64,000 bases of DNA from JAYQKL01 sp049890195 (lineage in GTDB: Bacteria; Pseudomonadota; Alphaproteobacteria; RS24), in the NCBI GenBank assembly GCA_049890195.1, contig JBMHBY010000005.1:186001-250000 (forward strand), given 5' to 3'. Within the stretch, counting starts at the first letter, position 1, and each line of letters begins with the position of its first letter. The notes beneath the pieces were generated by a model, which worked only from the letters and a program-made list of their open reading frames with translations, had not been told where the DNA came from and did not search any database. Shown here one piece after another: positions 26,625 to 35,289 of this stretch. A program made the position numbers and the translations under genes.

Positions 26625-28781
26625 TCAACCAATAACGCGTTCAATTCGGCTCACCACACGGCTGCCGCGCAAGGCAGTAATCAACTCTCTCGAATGCTCT
26701 GCGTTCCTGACCAGAACCTCAATCTGTAACTCACAAAAATCATCATCAATCTGCAAGAGACTCAAATTACTGATATTGGCCTTGAAAGACGCCACTGTAT
26801 CGCACACTTCACCCAATGTACCGATTTTATTGCTGACGGTGAGTTGCAACATGGAGGCAAAAAACTGATCCTGTGTCTCGTCAATGTCCCAATGCAAAGA
26901 AATCCAGCGGTCAGGGTGTTTTTCAAATTCAGAAAGCAGCGGAGAGTTAGACGGATAGATATGAATTCCGACACCCGGCTTTGCAATGCCGACAATTTCG
27001 TCCCCAGGCAACGGGAAACAGCCGGCAGCAATACTCAAAGCTGTGGTGGAAGATATCCCTTTGACGGGAAGTTTCGGGACACGCCCCTTGCGGGCCGCCG
27101 TCCGGCCGGTCAAAGCCTTCATTGCATTGAATACGAGGTTTCCTGAGCTTTTGGCCGGGTACACTTTGCTCAACACCTCAGTACCGGTTACGTCCCCTCG
27201 TCCGATCTTCAGATAAAGATCGTCCAAAGCACCACACTCATAAAAACCCAGCGCCCGCTCCAAAACCTGATCGTTCAATTCAGCACCCTCGGCCCGAAAA
27301 ACACTCTCAATGATTTCTCGACCAAGTTTGATGTTTTTCCGCCCCTCGGTCACACGGTGTTCATGGCGGATGGCGGCGCGGGCCTTGCCGGTTACGGCAA
27401 GCTGTTCCCAGCCGGCGGGAATAACGGCATTTTCATCAGTGATGATTTCCACTTCATCCCCGCTGCGCAGGCGTGAACGCACGGGCATCGGGTTGCCGTT
27501 GATCTTGGCCCCGACGCACTTATTGCCGACCGCTGTATGGACCGCATAGGCAAAATCAAGTGGCGTAGCCCCCTCAGGCAAGGCGATCAGCCGCCCTTTT
27601 GGGGTAAAACAGAAAACCCGGTCGTGATAAAGCTCAAGTTTGGTGTTTTCCATGAACTCTTCAGCTGTGCTTTCAGATTTCATGTGCCCGACAAGCTCCT
27701 GAAGCCAACGAAACGGCTGTGCTTCGTCCAGGCTTTCGACACCGCCCTTGTCCTTGTAAAGCCAGTGCGCCGCAACACCATTTTCGGCAATATCGTGCAT
27801 TTCCGTGGTGCGGATTTGGATTTCAACCCGTTGCCGGCCGGGGCCGACAATGGTTGTGTGCAATGACCTGTAATTGTTGCTTTTGGGCAGGGAGATGTAA
27901 TCCTTGAAGCGCCCCGGCACCATCGCCCATTTCGAATGAATGACGCCCAGCACTTGATAGCAGTCCGCCACTGAGTCGACGATGATGCGTATGCCGAACA
28001 CATCAGAAAGCTGCTCCAGCGAAATCGACTTGTTTTCCATCTTGCCCCAGATCGAAAATGGTCGTTTCTGACGGCCGGCCACATTTGAGCTGATGCCGTT
28101 TTCAACCAGCAGGTTATGGATGTCATAACCAATATTGTCGAGCATATCGCTGTTTTCCTGCTCCAGCTCCATCAAACGGCTGCACACCAGGCTCCAGCCT
28201 TTTGGGTTCAGGTGTTGGAATGATAAATCCTCCAGTTCCTCCCGAAAGGACTGAATTCCCATCCGCCCGGCCAGCGGCGCATAAATATCCATGGTTTCCC
28301 GCGCAATCCGACGACGTTTTTTCTCTGACTCAATGTGGTGCAGAGTCCGCATATTATGCAGGCGGTCAGCCAGCTTGACGATCAAAATGCGGATATCACT
28401 GGCTGTTGCAATCAGGAATTTCCTGAAGTTCTCAGCTTGTTTGTTGCTGATTGATTTCGTCTCAAGAAGCGAAAGCTTTGTCACCCCGTCAACCAGTTGG
28501 GTGACTTCCTGCCCAAATAGCTCGGTGATTTCAGCCGGCGTGGCGTCTGTATCCTCAAGCGTATCGTGCAGCAGACCTGTGACAATGGTCTCAGGATCAA
28601 GCTTCAGTTCGGTCAAAATGCCGGCAACTTCAACAGGGTGGGAAAAATAAGGGTCCCCGGAGGCCCGCTTTTGTGTGCCGTGCTTGTTGACGGCGAACAC
28701 ATAGGCACGGTTCAGCAGATCCTCATCGAGGTCGGGGACATAAGCTGCAACCCGGTCAACAAGTTCGAATTGGCGCATCAT
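26625..28781 (-). CDS. rsh: Bifunctional (p)ppGpp synthetase/hydrolase (RelA/SpoT family, Rsh)
   Basis: Rsh controls the stringent response by making and degrading (p)ppGpp. The order is the HD hydrolase domain (HPVEVAGIL near residue 48, GLLHDTLEDTDAT near 69), then the synthetase domain (RFKDYISLPKSNNYRSLHTT and the acidic VEIQIRTTEMHDIAE). A TGS domain (RLIALPEGATPLDFAYAVHT) and a C-terminal ACT domain follow. Both HD and synthetase residues look intact, so the enzyme should be bifunctional. Two ATGs in tandem (28781, 28778) are possible starts. It follows rpoZ by 39 bp, the spoT-rpoZ linkage known in proteobacteria. Confidence 0.95.
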   Translation of the reverse strand: MMRQFELVDRVAAYVPDLDEDLLNRAYVFAVNKHGTQKRASGDPYFSHPVEVAGILTELKLDPETIVTGLLHDTLEDTDATPAEITELFGQEVTQLVDGVTKLSLLETKSISNKQAENFRKFLIATASDIRILIVKLADRLHNMRTLHHIESEKKRRRIARETMDIYAPLAGRMGIQSFREELEDLSFQHLNPKGWSLVCSRLMELEQENSDMLDNIGYDIHNLLVENGISSNVAGRQKRPFSIWGKMENKSISLEQLSDVFGIRIIVDSVADCYQVLGVIHSKWAMVPGRFKDYISLPKSNNYRSLHTTIVGPGRQRVEIQIRTTEMHDIAENGVAAHWLYKDKGGVESLDEAQPFRWLQELVGHMKSESTAEEFMENTKLELYHDRVFCFTPKGRLIALPEGATPLDFAYAVHTAVGNKCVGAKINGNPMPVRSRLRSGDEVEIITDENAVIPAGWEQLAVTGKARAAIRHEHRVTEGRKNIKLGREIIESVFRAEGAELNDQVLERALGFYECGALDDLYLKIGRGDVTGTEVLSKVYPAKSSGNLVFNAMKALTGRTAARKGRVPKLPVKGISSTTALSIAAGCFPLPGDEIVGIAKPGVGIHIYPSNSPLLSEFEKHPDRWISLHWDIDETQDQFFASMLQLTVSNKIGTLGEVCDTVASFKANISNLSLLQIDDDFCELQIEVLVRNAEHSRELITALRGSRVVSRIERVIG

Positions 28782-28820
28782 GTTCGCAATCCTCCGATTG
28801 GAACATCACAGGAGAGAGTT

Positions 28821-29243
28821 TTAGTCTCTGTCACCACCCCGTCCGGGTCCTTTTGCAGATGCCTGCATTTCCTGCAGGGTTGCAAGAATGTCTTCTTCGC
28901 TCATTTGCGGCAGATCTTCCTCAACCGGCGCGGCGGCATCGCCGTCTTCTGCGGCCGGTTCGGCCGACAGTTGCGGAGCCGCAAGCTCGAAGGCATCATC
29001 CTCTGGCTCATCCACTTCAATGCGTTTTTGCATGGACGCAACGAGGTCTTCATGCAGATCTTCAGGCTTCATCTTCTCTTCTGCGATTTCCCGCAGGGCG
29101 ACAACCGGGTTTTTGTCATTGTCGCGCTCAACAAGAATTTCCGCACCAACAGTCATGCTGCGGGCCCGATGGGCCGAATACAGCACAAGCTCGAAACGAT
29201 TGGGAACCTTGTCAACGCAATCTTCAACGGTTACGCGGGCCAT
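28821..29243 (-). CDS. rpoZ: DNA-directed RNA polymerase omega subunit
   Basis: Omega helps fold and retain the beta-prime subunit. The first 65 residues match the family: MARVTVEDCVDKVPNRFELVLYSAHRARS, then PVVALREIAEE. Residues 70-140 form an acidic, alanine-rich tail, as alphaproteobacterial omega proteins often have. A strong GAGGTGG ribosome site precedes the ATG. rsh follows in the same direction. Confidence 0.95.
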   Translation of the reverse strand: MARVTVEDCVDKVPNRFELVLYSAHRARSMTVGAEILVERDNDKNPVVALREIAEEKMKPEDLHEDLVASMQKRIEVDEPEDDAFELAAPQLSAEPAAEDGDAAAPVEEDLPQMSEEDILATLQEMQASAKGPGRGGDRD

Positions 29244-29337
29244 GTGTCCACCTCATGTAAATAAATCATTACCGCTCTTCCTAGGCTTTCAGGAGCGATT
29301 TCGCAAGCAAAAACAGTCCGAACAGGCAAAATTCTGC

Positions 29338-29829
29338 TCAAACCAGCCGTTTCGGCAGAACTTTGTCACGCATGTTGAGTTTCGCCAGCATTTCCCGGGG
29401 GGACCGTCCGGTCAGAGGATGCCGCCAGCCCGGGGCAACATCATGCAGCGGCAACAGAACGAAAGCCCGCCCCCCAATGCCGGGATGCGGCAGTTTGGGC
29501 CGCTTCATGATCAGCCGGCCATGCCAGTCCAGAAGGTCCAGGTCCAATGAGCGTGCGCCCCACTTGACCCGTCTTTGGCGGCCAAACACAGCCTCCACCT
29601 CATGCAACTTTTCCAACAGAGCGTGAGGCGCGTAAGGGGCGGAAACCATGAACACGGCATTGACGTAATCTGGTTGCCCGGGCGGACCCATCGGCGGGGT
29701 CTGGTAATAGTGTGATTTCTTCAAAAGCCTGATGTTGCGCTGGTGCAGCACATCTATGGCGGCGTCAATCACCTGCGCAGAGGACATGTCCCCAAACGGC
29801 AGATTTGATCCAACACCAAGTAAAATCAT
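29338..29829 (-). CDS. folK: 2-amino-4-hydroxy-6-hydroxymethyldihydropteridine pyrophosphokinase
   Basis: HPPK pyrophosphorylates the pterin precursor in folate synthesis. The product begins MILLGVGSNLPFGD and carries SHYYQTPPMGPPGQPDYVN, the substrate loop VKWGARSLDLDLL and PKLPHPGIGGRAFVLLPL. ATG 29829 is used; a GTG at 29832 lies directly before it. It is upstream of rpoZ (94 bp) in the same direction and divergent from the NYN gene. Confidence 0.93.
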   Translation of the reverse strand: MILLGVGSNLPFGDMSSAQVIDAAIDVLHQRNIRLLKKSHYYQTPPMGPPGQPDYVNAVFMVSAPYAPHALLEKLHEVEAVFGRQRRVKWGARSLDLDLLDWHGRLIMKRPKLPHPGIGGRAFVLLPLHDVAPGWRHPLTGRSPREMLAKLNMRDKVLPKRLV

Positions 29830-29928
29830 CACCCCAGTCTTTCTTTACAACATATTTGCAAAACAAGCGCCGCGCCTGCTAAGGTCTTCCTTAAGCCATA
29901 TCGGAAAAAAATAAAACGGAATAAAACG

Positions 29929-30528
29929 ATGTCGGCACTTGAAGAACTGCACAAAATGAATCTGTTGAAAGTGGAAAAGCACGAACGCTTCGCCCTGTTC
30001 ATAGACGGCGCCAACCTTTATGCCGCAGCCCGGCTGATCAACATCGAAATTGACTATCAACAACTGCTGACCTATTTTTCCCAGCCGCACAAGCCCGTGC
30101 GGGCCTATTACTACACCGCCATGCTGGATGAAAATGAATACTCCCCGCTGCGCCCTTTGATGGACTGGCTGGATTACAACGGCTACACGATGGTCACCAA
30201 ACCGGTCAGGACGTTCACCAACAAGTCTGGGGAGAAAAGGCAGAAAGGCAATATGGACATTGAACTGGCTGTTGACTGCATGGAACTGGTCAACCACCTG
30301 GACCATTTCATCATCTTTTCCGGCGACGGGGATTTCATCGCCCTGGTCAAGGCACTTCAGAGAAAGGGCAAAAGGATCACCATCGTGTCAACCACCGTCA
30401 CCACACCGCCCATTCTGTCCGATGATCTGCGCCGGATTTCGGACAACTATATTGACCTCTACGACATTCGCGATATGGTTGGCAGACCAGTCAATGCGGG
30501 GCAACAGGACTTCGGCACCAAGCCGTAA
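29929..30528 (+). CDS. NYN domain protein (LabA/DUF88 family)
   Basis: The 199-residue protein is a PIN-like NYN domain. The acidic metal-site residues are visible in FALFIDGANLYAAAR, KGNMDIELAVDCMELVN and FIIFSGDGDFIALVKALQRKGK. Characterised relatives of this fold are metal-dependent ribonucleases, so RNA processing is likely, but no substrate can be named. The length is typical, with no added domain. A uracil-DNA glycosylase gene follows 38 bp downstream in the same direction. Confidence 0.88.
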   Translation: MSALEELHKMNLLKVEKHERFALFIDGANLYAAARLINIEIDYQQLLTYFSQPHKPVRAYYYTAMLDENEYSPLRPLMDWLDYNGYTMVTKPVRTFTNKSGEKRQKGNMDIELAVDCMELVNHLDHFIIFSGDGDFIALVKALQRKGKRITIVSTTVTTPPILSDDLRRISDNYIDLYDIRDMVGRPVNAGQQDFGTKP

Positions 30529-30566
30529 ACTCTGAACGGACCCCGTCCTGTGCGAGTACGACCCCG

Positions 30567-31205
30567 ATGACCATGACAGCCGAAGCCGCCCCGGATTGCC
30601 CCTTGTGCCCCCGTCTTGTCGCCTACAGGAAGGACAATGCGGCGGAGCACCCGGACTGGTTCAACGGCGCCGTTCCCTCCTTCGGCAGCGCAACCGCGCA
30701 ACTTCTGATTATTGGTCTGGCACCGGGTGTAACCGGGGCCAACCGGACCGGCCGCCCGTTCACCGGCGACTGGGCAGGAGACCTGCTTTACAAAACCCTG
30801 GACCATTTCGGCTTTTCTCAAGGTCAATACGCCCAACATGCCAGCGATGGGCTTGAACTGGTCAATGCCATGATCACCAATGCTGTGCGCTGCGTCCCGC
30901 CCCAGAACAAACCGACCGGCGCGGAAATCAAACAGTGCCGCCCTTATCTTTCAGCACGGATCAAGGCAATGCCAAACCTGAAAATCATGCTCTGCCTCGG
31001 CAAAATCGCGCATGACAGCACGGTGGCGGCATTCGGGGCCCGACAGAAAGATCATCCGTTCGGGCATGGCAACCGGCATCTGCTGGGCGGATACACACTT
31101 TATGACAGCTACCACTGTTCCCGCTACAACACCAACACCGGGCGCCTGACGGAGGATATGTTTTTCGAGGTGTTTGCCGCAATCAAAAGGGAGCTTGGCA
31201 GTTAA
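30567..31205 (+). CDS. Uracil-DNA glycosylase, family 5 (UDGb-like)
   Basis: The enzyme removes uracil (and possibly other deaminated bases) from DNA. Cysteines for a [4Fe-4S] cluster are in DCPLCPRLVAYR at the N-terminus and in the central AVRCVPPQNKPT and MLCLGK. Motif A reads GLAPGVTGANRTGRPFTGDW, lacking the usual catalytic aspartate/asparagine, as in family 5. Motif B is DSYHCSRYNTNTGRLT. The ATG at 30567 has no good ribosome site; the ATG two codons on could also serve. The gene overlaps smpB tail to tail by four bases. Confidence 0.88.
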   Translation: MTMTAEAAPDCPLCPRLVAYRKDNAAEHPDWFNGAVPSFGSATAQLLIIGLAPGVTGANRTGRPFTGDWAGDLLYKTLDHFGFSQGQYAQHASDGLELVNAMITNAVRCVPPQNKPTGAEIKQCRPYLSARIKAMPNLKIMLCLGKIAHDSTVAAFGARQKDHPFGHGNRHLLGGYTLYDSYHCSRYNTNTGRLTEDMFFEVFAAIKRELGS

Positions 31206-31690
31206 CCCCGCTCGCGGATCAGACGCGCCTTGTCGCGTTGCCAGTCGCGGCGTTTCTCGTTCTCCCGCTTGTCGGTTTTCTTGCGGCCCTTGGCCTGACC
31301 GACCAGCATTTTGACCAAGCCTTTATCCGTGAAATACAGCTTAAGCGGAATAATCGTAATCCCGTCACGCTGGACAGCAGCAGCCAACCGGTTCAATTCC
31401 CGCTTTTTCAAAAGCAGTTTGCGCGATTGGGTCGGCTTGTGGTTGTTGCGGTTGCCCATCTTATATTCAGGAATATCGGCATTGATCAGAAACGCCTCAC
31501 CCTGTTCAAAGCTGATATAGGCGTGGGTAATATTGGCTTTACCGGCGCGCAGGCTTTTGACCTCCGTGCCCGCCAGCACCAGACCGGCCTCAACCGTATC
31601 AATAATCTCGTAATCATAGCGGCCGCGGCGATTGTCGGCAATCAGGCCGTCACCCGCTGTTTTTTTCCGCCCGCCGGATTTGGAGGACAC
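31202..31690 (-). CDS. smpB: SsrA-binding protein SmpB
   Basis: SmpB binds tmRNA and brings it to stalled ribosomes for trans-translation. The 162-residue protein has NRRGRYDYEIIDTVEAGLVL, GTEVKSLRAGKANITHAYI and LYFTDKGLVKMLVGQAKGRK, and ends in the basic tail RRDWQRDKARLIRERG. It follows dapA by 11 bp in the same direction, a common alphaproteobacterial pair. The ssrA gene itself is not in this window. Confidence 0.95.
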   Translation of the reverse strand: MSSKSGGRKKTAGDGLIADNRRGRYDYEIIDTVEAGLVLAGTEVKSLRAGKANITHAYISFEQGEAFLINADIPEYKMGNRNNHKPTQSRKLLLKKRELNRLAAAVQRDGITIIPLKLYFTDKGLVKMLVGQAKGRKKTDKRENEKRRDWQRDKARLIRERG

Positions 31691-31701
31691 CGCCCCGCCC
31701 C

Positions 31702-32571
31702 CTAAAGCCCTGCATGTTGGATGGCGTCACGCAGCACAGCTTTACTGGCGTCACTGACACCACACAACGGCAGGCGCACATCCGCCTGACAAAGGCCCAG
31801 TTCCGCAGCAACAAATTTGACTGGCGCAGGGCTGGCTTCAATGAACAGGCTTTGATGCAACGGCATCAGCCTGTCCTGAATCTCAAGGGCCTTGGCGTAG
31901 TCGCCGCGCAAAGTGGCCTCCTGGAAAGCGGCACATAATTGCGGGGCGATGTTGGCGGTGACGGAAATGCAACCGATACCGCCATGGGCGTTGAACCCAA
32001 GCGCCGTACCGTCTTCACCGGACAATTGGATGAAATCTTCGCCACAGGCGGCGCGTTGCAGGCTGACCCGGTTGAGGTCGCCGGTGGCGTCCTTGACACC
32101 GGCAATATTCTCCAAAGCCGACAGGGCCGCCATGGTTTCAACACTCATGTCAACCACCGACCGGCCGGGAATGTTGTAGATGTAAAGCGGCAGTTCAGCT
32201 GCATCATTCAGGGTTTGATAATGCGCCAGCAATCCGGCCTGTGTCGGCTTGTTGTAATATGGGGTGACAATCAAAGCCGCATCCGCCCCCGCCTGTCCGG
32301 CATGGGCGACAAAATCGAGCGCCTCCAGGGTTGAATTCGATCCGGCCCCGGCCATCACCGGAATCTTGCCGGCGGACGCCTCGATCACAATTTCGATGAC
32401 TCTGCGGTGTTCGGCATGCGAAAGGGTCGGCGACTCACCCGTAGTCCCGCAGGGCACAATCCCGTGGGTACCCTGGCCAATATGCCATTCCACCAGCCGC
32501 GCCAAAGTTGTTTCATCCACCGCACCATCGGCAAACGGTGTGACCAGCGCGACAATTGAGCCTTTAAACAT
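31702..32571 (-). CDS. dapA: 4-hydroxy-tetrahydrodipicolinate synthase
   Basis: DapA condenses pyruvate with aspartate semialdehyde at the entry to lysine and diaminopimelate synthesis. The 289-residue TIM barrel has GTTGESPTLSHAEH near 42-55, the catalytic tyrosine in VTPYYNKPTQAGLLAHY, ELPLYIYNIPGRS, and the Schiff-base lysine in IAGVKDATGDLNR. Length and motifs are normal. Confidence 0.95.
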   Translation of the reverse strand: MFKGSIVALVTPFADGAVDETTLARLVEWHIGQGTHGIVPCGTTGESPTLSHAEHRRVIEIVIEASAGKIPVMAGAGSNSTLEALDFVAHAGQAGADAALIVTPYYNKPTQAGLLAHYQTLNDAAELPLYIYNIPGRSVVDMSVETMAALSALENIAGVKDATGDLNRVSLQRAACGEDFIQLSGEDGTALGFNAHGGIGCISVTANIAPQLCAAFQEATLRGDYAKALEIQDRLMPLHQSLFIEASPAPVKFVAAELGLCQADVRLPLCGVSDASKAVLRDAIQHAGL

Positions 32572-32667
32572 CGGAAATCCTGTTCCAGTTGCTGTTTAAG
32601 CGCAACATAAGCCCAATTTCCCGACGCATCAAGCGGCTTGGCAAAAAAGACGGGCGACGGGTCTATT

Positions 32668-32695
32668 TTGACATTTGCAAAGTTTCAGAAATAAT
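32668..32695 (+). promoter_or_regulatory. Likely promoter of tRNA-Ser
   Basis: A perfect -35 box TTGACA (32668-32673) is followed after 16 bases by AATAAT (32690-32695). Transcription would start about ten bases before the tRNA 5' end at 32714. The dapA-tRNA gap (32572-32713) otherwise shows nothing clear. Confidence 0.55.
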
Positions 32696-32713
32696 GTAAA
32701 TCACTTGAAGCGT

Positions 32714-32804
32714 AGAGAGGTGGCCGAGTGGCTGAAGGCGCTCCCCTGCTAAGGGAGTATGCGTTAATAGCGCATCGAGGGTTCGAATCCCTTCCTCTCT
32801 GCCA
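32714..32804 (+). tRNA. tRNA-Ser(GCT)
   Basis: The 91-base sequence folds as a class II tRNA. The acceptor AGAGAGG pairs with CCTCTCT; the D stem GCC pairs with GGC. The anticodon stem CTCCC/GGGAG encloses the loop CTGCTAA, with anticodon GCT at 32748-32750. The long variable arm (ATGCG/CGCAT) is typical of tRNA-Ser, and the T arm GAGGG/CCCTT holds the loop TTCGAAT. CCA is encoded at 32802-32804 with discriminator G. The first base is A, less common than G. It reads AGC/AGU codons. The glycan gene region begins 55 bp after its 3' end. Confidence 0.97.
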
Positions 32805-32807
32805 TTT
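32789..32807 (+). repeat. Left copy of a tRNA-Ser 3'-end repeat (possible att site)
   Basis: These 19 bases cover the 3' strand of the T stem, the acceptor, CCA and TTT. They match 42961-42979 at 17 of 19 positions. The pair brackets the A+T-richer glycan gene region. It may be an attachment-site duplication; no integrase is seen. Confidence 0.4.
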
Positions 32808-32858
32808 CCTTGTTTCTTCTTTTATGAGTCGCTCAGCCAAGTAGGCGGCACACTTCGC

Positions 32859-34823
32859 CTAATTCCCGTCGCCCCCTGTTTCTGCAGCAAATATCGCGAA
32901 ATGATCGTTGTAAAAAACGACCGGCATATTCGGGGGCTGCCGAATTTGCGCCGCCCGCAAAACGAGATAATCGGCTTTGTATTCATCAGCCAGCCTCTCC
33001 CATCCCGCCTGTGACCGACCATAAATCGCCTCATTCACATCCTGCATCAACTGGTTGTAACCCTGGATCGACCTCGGAAAGTCCAAATAGTCTGAAAAAT
33101 TCAACCCAAAACCCTCGAGGTTTTTCATGCCATAAGCGAATGCAGGCGGATCATATTTATAGGTCACGCTCCAAACCAACCAATCGCGCAGGTTACCCGA
33201 GTAAGCCCGCTTTGAAAAAGCAGTCCATCCATTGAGGTTCGGATCGACAAAGAAATAGGCGGCCTCTGAAGTGTTCTGACTGACCCACTCCTGCAACTTA
33301 AAATAGGATATGTTCACCGGCGTATTCCTTGAGTTCATGCTTCTTTCAAACCAATCAAAAGAAAACACGCAGATCGGAAGCAGCAGCACAAAAGGCGCCA
33401 ATTTTCCTATGCTAAAATGAGATCGGCCGATAACAAAGATAACAACAGACCCCAAAAAAGCGAACATAAGGTCTGTGTGCCCCGGACGATAACCCAGTCC
33501 AAAATAGCTTTTGGTGGAGTAAATACCCGGCGCCTGTCCGGACGTATAAAAATAAAGCACGGAAACAACCGAAATGCAGAGCATGGCCGCGGGAACAATT
33601 ACAGCCAAAGACGCAGCTGGCTGGTTTTTTAAGGCAAATATGCCTGAAAAAGCGAGCAGTATCGCCAGAATAATCGGCGGTCCGGAGAAAGAGTTAAGGA
33701 CTGCAAACACCAGCAGGAAGGCGATTGCCGCCACAAAAGCATGACCGCGCCATAAGTCCCGCCATAGTCCAAAAATCACTATTATGCCGCCGACAAGGGT
33801 TATCAAGTCTCCACTTCGGTGAAGCGCCATTTTTATCAATGTCGGAAAAACCATGAAATGGGAGATACCAAGCCCAAAAATGATCATTATGATTATAACG
33901 GAAAAACCGGCGATGAGTTTTTTCTTGATTTCCTCGTCGTCTACAACTTTCGGCAGGTAGTGCACCAGCAGCAAGCAGATCGCCAAAAAAGGCATCAAGT
34001 CAGCCGCATTGTTTCGTCCAAAAACACCGATGCTGAAGGGATAAAAATGATAACTTCCCATGTGCGTGATTTTGATCCACAGCGCAGGGTCTATCACTTC
34101 TCCGGATAGGAGTGAGCCGATCATTCCGCTGGAATAGAACCAAAGAGCAAGCACCACTGCGGATATTGAAGCGCCCCAAACCACCTCTTTGGTGACGGCT
34201 TCCCGCCAACCGTTCACCAACACACATGCGGCAGAGAATATCACGGCAAAACCACCCATGACCGGATGTGTGGCGCAGGCAAAAGTTAACAAAATTGCGG
34301 CCGGTACATATTGCGAGCGGAGCACGAACGCGATACCCGCCAAGCGAAAAACGTCGGCAATAACATAGTATAAGCCAAAATAAATCGGCGCCCCCCAACG
34401 TGCCAGATTGGCCCCTTGAAAGCTGCTTGCAGCGATGAGGAGTGCCAAAACCAAACGGTAGGAAAAATGCCCCTTGGGAAAGATAACGTAGGAGAGAAAA
34501 ATCGACGCGCCGGCAAGCAAAAATGGTTCCAGGAAATGATGCAGCCTGAGGAGACCTGCTCCATTGACCCCGAAAAAATCAATCATGAATGGATAGGCAG
34601 CCATGGGTAGCGAATATCCAAGAGACGGAACAATACCAGGCGTTACCCACCCTGCCCTGACGTGCTCATTTTGCACAAGTTCCACATAATCAAGGGCGCC
34701 CTGACCGGCATTGGCGGCGAACAGATGGGCAGAATAGGAGGAAAGGTATCCGCCGTAAAACAAAACAGCGGCAACCAAAACAGCAGCCGCAATTTTCGCA
34801 ACACTCTCCGACATCCGAGTCAT
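32859..34823 (-). CDS. Large multi-pass membrane protein, candidate GT-C-type glycosyltransferase
   Basis: The 654-residue protein has about 12-13 membrane helices in residues 1-500, then a soluble C-terminal part of about 150 residues that ends DYLVLRAAQIRQPPNMPVVFYNDHFAIFA. A first long loop after helix 1 carries LDYVELVQNEHVRAGW, acidic residues placed as in GT-C enzymes, which use lipid-linked sugars outside the membrane. I recognise no exact family. It is the last gene of the operon with gtrA-, dprE2- and dprE1-like genes; in mycobacteria the equivalent neighbour is arabinofuranosyltransferase AftA, of similar size. Function is inferred from context. ATG 34823 (MTRMSESV) has GAAAGG upstream. 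Confidence 0.75.
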   Translation of the reverse strand: MTRMSESVAKIAAAVLVAAVLFYGGYLSSYSAHLFAANAGQGALDYVELVQNEHVRAGWVTPGIVPSLGYSLPMAAYPFMIDFFGVNGAGLLRLHHFLEPFLLAGASIFLSYVIFPKGHFSYRLVLALLIAASSFQGANLARWGAPIYFGLYYVIADVFRLAGIAFVLRSQYVPAAILLTFACATHPVMGGFAVIFSAACVLVNGWREAVTKEVVWGASISAVVLALWFYSSGMIGSLLSGEVIDPALWIKITHMGSYHFYPFSIGVFGRNNAADLMPFLAICLLLVHYLPKVVDDEEIKKKLIAGFSVIIIMIIFGLGISHFMVFPTLIKMALHRSGDLITLVGGIIVIFGLWRDLWRGHAFVAAIAFLLVFAVLNSFSGPPIILAILLAFSGIFALKNQPAASLAVIVPAAMLCISVVSVLYFYTSGQAPGIYSTKSYFGLGYRPGHTDLMFAFLGSVVIFVIGRSHFSIGKLAPFVLLLPICVFSFDWFERSMNSRNTPVNISYFKLQEWVSQNTSEAAYFFVDPNLNGWTAFSKRAYSGNLRDWLVWSVTYKYDPPAFAYGMKNLEGFGLNFSDYLDFPRSIQGYNQLMQDVNEAIYGRSQAGWERLADEYKADYLVLRAAQIRQPPNMPVVFYNDHFAIFAAETGGDGN

Positions 34824-34846
34824 GTAAACACCTTTCAATCTCACGG

Positions 34847-35287
34847 TTATTCAGAAAAAACGAAACGCCGACGTCCAACATACCCAATTATCAGCAAAAG
34901 CAGACCAGAAAACACTTTGCCGACCACATAATTGCCGTCAATCAAAAGGTCCCATACGACCAGAACCAAATAGACAATTGCCGATCCAAAACCCAGGAGA
35001 ACGGCAAATTTCATGGCCTCAAGAACAAGCTGATTACGGCCTTGGCTGAATATTTTGCGTGACAGAAAAAAATTCAGGACCGATGCGCAAACAAATGAAA
35101 AGGTCCCGATCATGCTGTAATTTGGCCGGAACTCAAACAAGACCAGGAACAACAGAATATCTACGACACTGCAAAAAACACCAACGGCCAAAAACATGGC
35201 GAACATTTTTTGCTCCGAACCAAAAACTTTTTTGCCTCTTGCAAAAAGCCCGCGCCAAATACCAGACACATTTTCCCTAAGACTCAT
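34847..35287 (-). CDS. GtrA-family membrane protein
   Basis: The protein (146 residues from ATG 35287) has four membrane helices in the GtrA pattern: FLAVGVFCSVVDILLFLVLF, MIGTFSFVCASVLNFFLSRKIF, AVLLGFGSAIVYLVLVVWDLL and VFSGLLLLIIGYVGRRRFVF. GtrA proteins are proposed to flip polyprenyl-phosphate sugars, or to anchor the enzymes using them. The mycobacterial member Rv3789 sits beside dprE1 and dprE2, as here. The ATG lies two bases after the reductase stop (TGAGCATG). Confidence 0.9.
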   Translation of the reverse strand: MSLRENVSGIWRGLFARGKKVFGSEQKMFAMFLAVGVFCSVVDILLFLVLFEFRPNYSMIGTFSFVCASVLNFFLSRKIFSQGRNQLVLEAMKFAVLLGFGSAIVYLVLVVWDLLIDGNYVVGKVFSGLLLLIIGYVGRRRFVFSE

Positions 35288-35289
35288 GC

